Shown here in pieces: positions 6,833-10,848 of a stretch of DNA of 10,848 bases. The translations under genes and the position numbers were made by a program. Origin of the DNA: an uncultured Eubacteriales bacterium (GTDB lineage: Bacteria; Bacillota; Clostridia; Oscillospirales; CAG-272); NCBI GenBank assembly GCA_902462015.1, contig CABPZV010000062.1, positions 1 through 10,848 of the forward strand. The letters run 5' to 3'. The notes beneath the pieces were generated by a model. The model saw only the letters and a list, made by a program, of their open reading frames with translations. It did no database searches and was not told the DNA's origin. Every line of letters starts with the position of its first letter. Position 1 is the first letter of the stretch.

Positions 6833-7823
6833 ATATATAATCCTCTAAACTGAAACCCTCAGGCAAAATTTTTATCATATCCTCCGGTACCGGCGCATAA
6901 ACCGCAATATTTTTATTTTCTCTATAGATAACAAAATTCAGCGATAAAGCATGAAGCGCCTGTCTCTCTATTATCTTTCTTCCGTTAATAACATCATATT
7001 CTGAAAATGAAGACATTTCCGGATTTTCAGGGTTAGATCCCGACGCATACAGATGGTCTCCAACAATCGGATGCCCAATATACGCAAAATGCACACGAAG
7101 CTGATGTGTGCGTCCGGTAACAGGTGAAGCACTTACAAGAGTGTATACTGCCCCGTCAATCTCGTATTCAATCAGCTTTCTGTATCTTGTAATCGCAAAA
7201 TCCCCGCATCCTTCAGGCTTAACCTCACGAAGAATCACACTTTTTTCGCATCTTCCTATATTTGCAATTATTTCTCCGGTATCTGCAAGAGTGTCCTCAA
7301 ATTTTCCATGAAGTACGGCAAGATACTCTTTTTTTATCTGTCCAGACATCATACGGCGCGACATCTCTGCGGCCGCAGGTCTATTCTTTGCTACAAGAAC
7401 GACTCCACTTGTTTCAGAATCAAGGCGGTTTACCGCCCTAAAAACAAAGGGAATCCCCTTTTCTCCGAAGTAACCGGCAAGTCCATTGGCCAATGTATCT
7501 GCAGTATGGCCATGAGAAGGATGAGTAGGAACAAACGCCGGCTTATTACATAAAATCAATGAATCATCTTCGTACAGTATATCAAGAGGCATTTTAACCG
7601 GAATAAGCTTTTCATTCATATCGGAGAATTTGTCCTCATACATTATATCAAGAATATCTCCGCCCTTCAAATATGCACGGACGGTAGCATGCTTTCCGTT
7701 CAGCATAATACCATTTTCCTGATTTTTTAAATGGGTTACCTCCGCATGTGACAAGCCAAGATATCCATATAGAAAATTTTTCAGTATCTTTCCATCATGC
7801 GTCTTTGAAATCGTATACCTCAT
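6831..7823 (-). CDS. RluA-family 23S rRNA pseudouridine synthase
   Basis: This cytoplasmic enzyme isomerises uridine to pseudouridine in structured RNA, most probably 23S rRNA. The 330-residue product has an S4-like N-terminal RNA-binding region (residues 1-65, with LKNQENGIMLNGK and LKGGDIL), then the catalytic domain. Motif II is NRLDSETSGVVLVAKN with catalytic Asp135; the usual histidine of HRLD is Asn132. Motif III is SPVTGRTHQLRVHFAYIGHPIVGD. Length and order are normal for RluA/RluD paralogues; the exact target base cannot be deduced. ATG 7823 has AAGGA seven bases upstream. The gene has its own promoter and diverges from the SLH gene. Its TAA stop lies at the very edge of the structured repeat, so the repeat forms the immediate 3' end of the transcript. 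Confidence 0.92.
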   Translation of the reverse strand: MRYTISKTHDGKILKNFLYGYLGLSHAEVTHLKNQENGIMLNGKHATVRAYLKGGDILDIMYEDKFSDMNEKLIPVKMPLDILYEDDSLILCNKPAFVPTHPSHGHTADTLANGLAGYFGEKGIPFVFRAVNRLDSETSGVVLVAKNRPAAAEMSRRMMSGQIKKEYLAVLHGKFEDTLADTGEIIANIGRCEKSVILREVKPEGCGDFAITRYRKLIEYEIDGAVYTLVSASPVTGRTHQLRVHFAYIGHPIVGDHLYASGSNPENPEMSSFSEYDVINGRKIIERQALHALSLNFVIYRENKNIAVYAPVPEDMIKILPEGFSLEDYI

Positions 7824-7857
7824 TTACTTATCCTTATTAATATCAATATATTTTATT

Positions 7858-7887
7858 ATTATATCATAAAAAGTATTAATAATGCAA
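7858..7887 (-). promoter_or_regulatory. promoter of the pseudouridine synthase gene
   Basis: On the minus strand an extended -10, TGA-TATAAT (7863-7858 for the hexamer), is preceded by TTGCAT (7887-7882) at 18-bp spacing. The predicted start is near 7851, about 28 bases before the ATG. Confidence 0.6.
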
Positions 7888-7941
7888 GCTTAAAAGTCTC
7901 CATTTTATACTTTTTCACATCAGAAAGGTATGGTTATTTAT

Positions 7942-9270
7942 ATGAAAAACAAAAGCAAATATATTAAGATGAAAAAAAATCTGACCGCTTCTTTTCTGTC
8001 TGCAGCGATTATAACTGGTAATGCGCTCTTATACGTCGGTATCATTGCAGCAGACAAAAAGCTCTTTCCCATATCTCCTGCGTTATCTGTTTTGTCAGAA
8101 AAACTGTCGCTTGTAAAAAGCGGGCTCACCGGAACTGAGGTCGAATTTGACACAGATGACTTCGACAGAATAATAGGGGTTTCGGTTCCCTCCATAACCT
8201 TTATTTCACTTCCCGATCAGGAAACAGGTGTATTGACAGTTGAAGGAAAAGCCGTAGAATGCGGAATCACCATTCCCAGATCAAAATTGTCAGAGCTGAC
8301 GTTTACCCCGTCCTCCGACTCTGTTTCTGAATCGAGCTTTAACATCGGCATTGTTGGAAATCAGGCATATGAATGCAGCTGCAGTATCTATATGCTCTCC
8401 GGTCTCAACTTTTCTCCGTCAGCAGAGCTGTGCGATAAATCCTTCACCCGTGTCACAACCTACAGTGGAATACCATATTTCGGTACGGTTCACGCTATCG
8501 ATCCTGACGGAGACAGCATGACATACCATATAACTGAATATCCGTCCCACGGCACACTTATAACCGACGACATTGAAAACGGAAATTATAAATATATCCC
8601 ATCCGGAAGCTTCGGAGGAGATGACCGTTTTTCATATATAGCTGAAGACTTTTACGGCAATTTTACACCTGAAATCGAGGTCAGTATTTCAGTTCTGAAT
8701 TCCGGCAGTGTACTTTCCTTTAGCGATATGCAGGAAAATGAAGAACACAGCTGCGCGCTGAATGTCGTAAACCGCGGAATCATGAACGCAACCTCAGAAA
8801 ACGGTATTTACCGTTTTGATCCAGACATCACAGTAAGCAGATGCGAATATCTCTTAATGCTCTATAAAGCCGCAGGCAGAAATATTTCTGCCGCCGGGAG
8901 CAGTTCTTTCAATGATACCGACACCCTCTCAGTCGAAGAAATACAGTGTATCGAAGACGCCTACAAAAACGGATTTATAAGCGGAGAAAAAACAGCAACC
9001 GGACTTTACTTTAAACCGGACGAACCGGTTTCCCGGGCTGAGGCGGCAGTTCTGACAGCCAAACTCGTGGGAATCGAAATACCGGCGTCTCTGACAAATC
9101 AAAGCTTTATAGATGAGACAGCTATTCCAGATAATATGATTGATTCTGTACGCGCAGTCTGCAGTATAGGAATTTTCCGTTCCGAATCCGGAGCTTTTTC
9201 TCCCGACAGCTTTCTGACAAGAGCAGAAGCTGCTCAGGCGCTTGATGGAGTTCTGAGGTATATGGCATAA
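7942..9270 (+). CDS. exported SLH-domain surface protein with cadherin/Ig-like modules
   Basis: The 442-residue product starts with a basic n-region (MKNKSKYIKMKKN) and a hydrophobic core (residues about 18-37), an export signal that may stay as an anchor. Two beta-sandwich modules of the bacterial Ig/cadherin-like type follow, about 84-158 and 178-253; the second contains DPDGDSMTYHITEYPSHGTL and FGGDDRFSYIAEDFYGN. Three SLH repeats occupy the C-terminus (about 260-310, 322-374, 388-438) with motif variants SRCE, SRAE and TRAE. SLH triplets bind pyruvylated secondary wall polymer, so the protein should sit on the cell wall; its ligand is unknown. ATG 7942 is chosen because AAAGG lies 13 bases upstream, whereas ATG 7930 is only one base from it. 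Neither spacing is ideal, so the start is uncertain. It diverges from rluA and is monocistronic. Confidence 0.88.
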   Translation: MKNKSKYIKMKKNLTASFLSAAIITGNALLYVGIIAADKKLFPISPALSVLSEKLSLVKSGLTGTEVEFDTDDFDRIIGVSVPSITFISLPDQETGVLTVEGKAVECGITIPRSKLSELTFTPSSDSVSESSFNIGIVGNQAYECSCSIYMLSGLNFSPSAELCDKSFTRVTTYSGIPYFGTVHAIDPDGDSMTYHITEYPSHGTLITDDIENGNYKYIPSGSFGGDDRFSYIAEDFYGNFTPEIEVSISVLNSGSVLSFSDMQENEEHSCALNVVNRGIMNATSENGIYRFDPDITVSRCEYLLMLYKAAGRNISAAGSSSFNDTDTLSVEEIQCIEDAYKNGFISGEKTATGLYFKPDEPVSRAEAAVLTAKLVGIEIPASLTNQSFIDETAIPDNMIDSVRAVCSIGIFRSESGAFSPDSFLTRAEAAQALDGVLRYMA

Positions 9271-9300
9271 ATCCAAATCCTCTCTGAGTGGAAAAATACT

Positions 9301-9327
9301 AATCTTTGCTCTGAAAGATTTTCTTTA
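9301..9327 (+). terminator. probable terminator of the SLH gene
   Basis: AATCTTT and AAAGATT pair around a 6-base loop 30 bases after the stop codon and are followed by TTCTTT. The stem is AT-rich and therefore weak. A further inverted repeat, TTTCAGTA/TACTGAAA (9353-9383), follows and may be a backup or another element. Confidence 0.5.
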
Positions 9328-9472
9328 AAATATTAATCCCCGTAACAGACGCTTTCAGTAAGTAATTTTAAACCCTACTGAAATAAATTAATAAAACATG
9401 CTGCTTTAAAACGTCAATGCATTTTCATTCGGAACCATTTAATGATGTGCAACATCCTAATATATTTTTATT

Positions 9473-9505
9473 AATGCGGACTGCTTAAAACAGTCCGCAT
9501 TTTCA
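9473..9505 (+). terminator. strong hairpin between the SLH gene and ctsR
   Basis: AATGCGGACTG pairs perfectly with CAGTCCGCATT around a 7-base loop and runs into TTTTCAT. It lies 200 bases after the SLH gene and about 250 before the ctsR promoter. It probably insulates the heat-shock operon from upstream reading. Confidence 0.6.
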
Positions 9506-9710
9506 TATAATAAGGCACATAGCGCCGTTATAGATGTTTCTGTGACGAGATTGTACCAACAACGAAAATAAAGTATGCTAATCAAACTTATAATATTTTT
9601 CTATTACAAATCATTGCCAAAGGTCAAAAATGATCAAAAAAATTCGTGCGAGTTAGAAAACAGGTAGAAAAATCCTTATAATCGCCTTAAATCAGATTTC
9701 ATGATTTAAA
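9506..9710. other. non-coding stretch upstream of ctsR
   Basis: No gene is apparent here. It contains one CtsR-like box (9622-9638) and an 8-bp inverted repeat TTAAATCA/TGATTTAA (9687-9709) immediately before the promoter-proximal CtsR boxes. TATAAT-like hexamers at 9589 and 9677 lack good -35 partners. Confidence 0.45.
9622..9638 (+). promoter_or_regulatory. distal CtsR-like operator
   Basis: GGTCAAA-AAT-GATCAAA fits the CtsR tandem-heptad consensus (A/G)GTCAAA-NAN-(A/G)GTCAAA except for one base in the second heptad. It lies about 90 bases upstream of the ctsR -35. Confidence 0.55.
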
Positions 9711-9743
9711 ATTGACCTTATTTGACTTTGACTTTTCCTGACT
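9711..9743 (-). promoter_or_regulatory. two overlapping CtsR operators at the ctsR promoter
   Basis: Read on the minus strand, AGTCAAA-TAA-GGTCAAT (9727-9711) and AGTCAGG-AAA-AGTCAAA (9743-9727) share one base. Each matches the CtsR tandem-heptad pattern with one or two deviations. They cover the -35 hexamer, so bound CtsR would block RNA polymerase, as expected for autoregulation of this operon. Confidence 0.85.
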
Positions 9744-9756
9744 TTAAATGTATAAT
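9728..9756 (+). promoter_or_regulatory. ctsR operon promoter
   Basis: The -35 is TTGACT (9728-9733) and the -10 is TATAAT (9751-9756) with exactly 17 bases between, a near-consensus sigma-A promoter. The start would be near 9763, about 25 bases before the ctsR ATG. It lies within the CtsR operators. Confidence 0.88.
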
Positions 9757-9787
9757 ATAACCAACAAAAAAGAAAGGAAGCGAAGTA

Positions 9788-10216
9788 ATGCGTATATCAG
9801 ATACTATTGCCTGTATGATTGAGCAGATGCTCGCGGACGGTAACGGAAAAACGGTACTCCGGCGAAACGATCTTGCGGAGCAGCTCGGATGTGTGCCGTC
9901 ACAGATCAACTATGTTATTACATCCAGATTCACAGCAGATAAGGGATATATCATAGAAAGCAGGCGCGGAGGAGGCGGATACATCCGTATAATAAAAAAG
10001 CAGATGAGCCGCAATGAATATCTGATGCATGTTTTTCATGCTATCGGAGAAGAAATCGATGAAGCATCTGCAAACACTTTTGTTTCTAATCTGCGTGAAA
10101 GCGGTCTCTTGTCATCACGCGAAGCTAAGATGATTCAAACTGCATCAGGATATATCGATAAAAACAATTTAAGGGCAGACATGCTTCGACAGATAATTCT
10201 TACCATAATGGAGTAA
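9788..10216 (+). CDS. ctsR: CtsR, transcriptional repressor of class III heat-shock genes
   Basis: CtsR represses clp protease and chaperone genes at normal temperature by binding tandem heptads, and releases DNA on heat or stress. The 142-residue product has an N-terminal winged helix-turn-helix (NDLAEQLGCVPSQINYVITSRF) and the signature beta-wing ESRRGGGGYIRI at residues 57-68. The tetraglycine loop is the intrinsic heat sensor in Bacillus CtsR and Arg60 aligns with the wing arginine targeted by the McsB arginine kinase (established in Bacillus). The C-terminal helical half (from about 74) mediates dimerisation. The length is slightly below the usual 150 or so. AAAGGAAG lies seven bases before the ATG. 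Operators over its own promoter show autoregulation, and mcsA follows after 83 bases. Confidence 0.96.
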   Translation: MRISDTIACMIEQMLADGNGKTVLRRNDLAEQLGCVPSQINYVITSRFTADKGYIIESRRGGGGYIRIIKKQMSRNEYLMHVFHAIGEEIDEASANTFVSNLRESGLLSSREAKMIQTASGYIDKNNLRADMLRQIILTIME

Positions 10217-10299
10217 AATAACAATACAAGTATCATCGAAAAAACAAAAGGAATATTCAAAAAAACTCACAAGATAATTTGAAAGGAATGTGAATTATT

Positions 10300-10836
10300 A
10301 TGCTTTGTACTAAATGTGGAAAAAAGGAAGCTACTGTATATTATAAACAAAATATAAACGGAAAAATCACAGAATACAACCTTTGCAACGACTGTGCGGC
10401 AGAGATTAGGAAACAATATAACAACACTGTCGGGGAAAACTTGGGTTCATTCTTTAACGATGGCTTCGGAGAAATGAATCTTCTCGGCTCGCTTTTCGGA
10501 ATCAGACCGACAGAAAGACTTGCACCGGCAAAAACATGTCCGTTCTGCGGAGCGACATATCGGGATTTTGCGGAAAGCGGAAAAGCCGGATGCGCCAAAT
10601 GCTATGATGTGTTCCGCAGCGAGCTGTCAGACACAATCGTCGGTATTCACGGCCATCGTGAACATACCGGCAGGGTTCCTAAAAAACTTCTCCCTCATAT
10701 GAGCCGCGAAAAAAAGATTGAAAAACTAAAGGATAAGCTGTCAATCGCTGTAGGAAAACAGGAATTTGAAGAAGCAGCTAAGCTTCGCGATGAAATTAAA
10801 AAGCTTGAGGATGAATCAGCTGGAGAAGCAGGTTAA
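10300..10836 (+). CDS. mcsA: McsA, zinc-binding activator of the McsB arginine kinase
   Basis: McsA activates the protein-arginine kinase McsB and modulates CtsR and ClpC. The 178-residue product carries four CxxC pairs (C3/C6, C29/C32, C80/C83, C98/C101), forming two zinc-binding modules separated by a Gly/Asn-rich linker. A C-terminal UVR domain (about 136-171, with KDKLSIAVGKQEFEEAAKLR) is a coiled-coil contact region also found in UvrB and ClpC. The length is typical. AAAGGA lies 12 bases before the ATG, longer than ideal, but no other in-frame start fits. It is in the same operon as ctsR; the stop is 12 bases from the window edge, where mcsB would be expected. Confidence 0.95.
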   Translation: MLCTKCGKKEATVYYKQNINGKITEYNLCNDCAAEIRKQYNNTVGENLGSFFNDGFGEMNLLGSLFGIRPTERLAPAKTCPFCGATYRDFAESGKAGCAKCYDVFRSELSDTIVGIHGHREHTGRVPKKLLPHMSREKKIEKLKDKLSIAVGKQEFEEAAKLRDEIKKLEDESAGEAG

Positions 10837-10848
10837 ACTTAATACCTG

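Noticed and set aside
1..10848. CRISPR array or replication origin
   Set aside because: No regularly spaced short repeats and no cluster of DnaA boxes were seen; the only repeated units are the two adjoining structured copies at 6486-6832.

Overview
The window reads as chromosome from a low-GC Gram-positive bacterium, most likely class Clostridia (Oscillospiraceae-like; family is inference). The pointers are a ctsR-mcsA heat-shock operon start with CtsR boxes, an S-layer-homology (SLH) surface protein, a Firmicute-type MurA, a tRNA gene with encoded CCA, purine-rich ribosome binding sites and AT-rich intergenic DNA with TATAAT-type promoters.

Layout. (1) 1-3008 is accessory DNA. On the minus strand lie a 5'-truncated Rhs gene (core plus a 75-residue tail, about 1656-1215), a translationally coupled multi-pass membrane protein (1215-406), a remnant reading frame (284-78) and the start of another small membrane protein running off the left edge (97-1). 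Abutting the broken Rhs gene head to head is a large serine recombinase (about 1650-3008, plus strand) that has lost its catalytic N-terminus. (2) 3044-3262 holds a tRNA-Pro(UGG) gene with its terminator and probable promoter; it marks the edge between accessory and core DNA. (3) 3341-7887 is a minus-strand run of core genes: murA with a roughly 340-nt leader, a DUF3810-type membrane protein with an HExxH motif, two tandem copies of a highly structured intergenic repeat, and an RluA-family pseudouridine synthase. (4) 7942-9270, plus strand, is an exported SLH protein with cadherin/Ig-like modules. (5) 9271-10848 is an intergenic region with two hairpins that look like terminators, then the CtsR-controlled ctsR-mcsA operon start; mcsB and clpC would be expected beyond the right edge.

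How the genes relate. The Rhs tail and overlapping membrane gene look like a polymorphic toxin C-terminus with its immunity gene, possibly followed by a second, partly eroded tail/immunity pair. MurA (peptidoglycan precursor synthesis) and the SLH protein (wall-anchored surface protein) are envelope functions, while ctsR-mcsA is protein quality control. No complete new defence or mobile system is visible. The least explained items are the Rhs tail with its candidate immunity protein, the tandem structured repeat and the murA leader.
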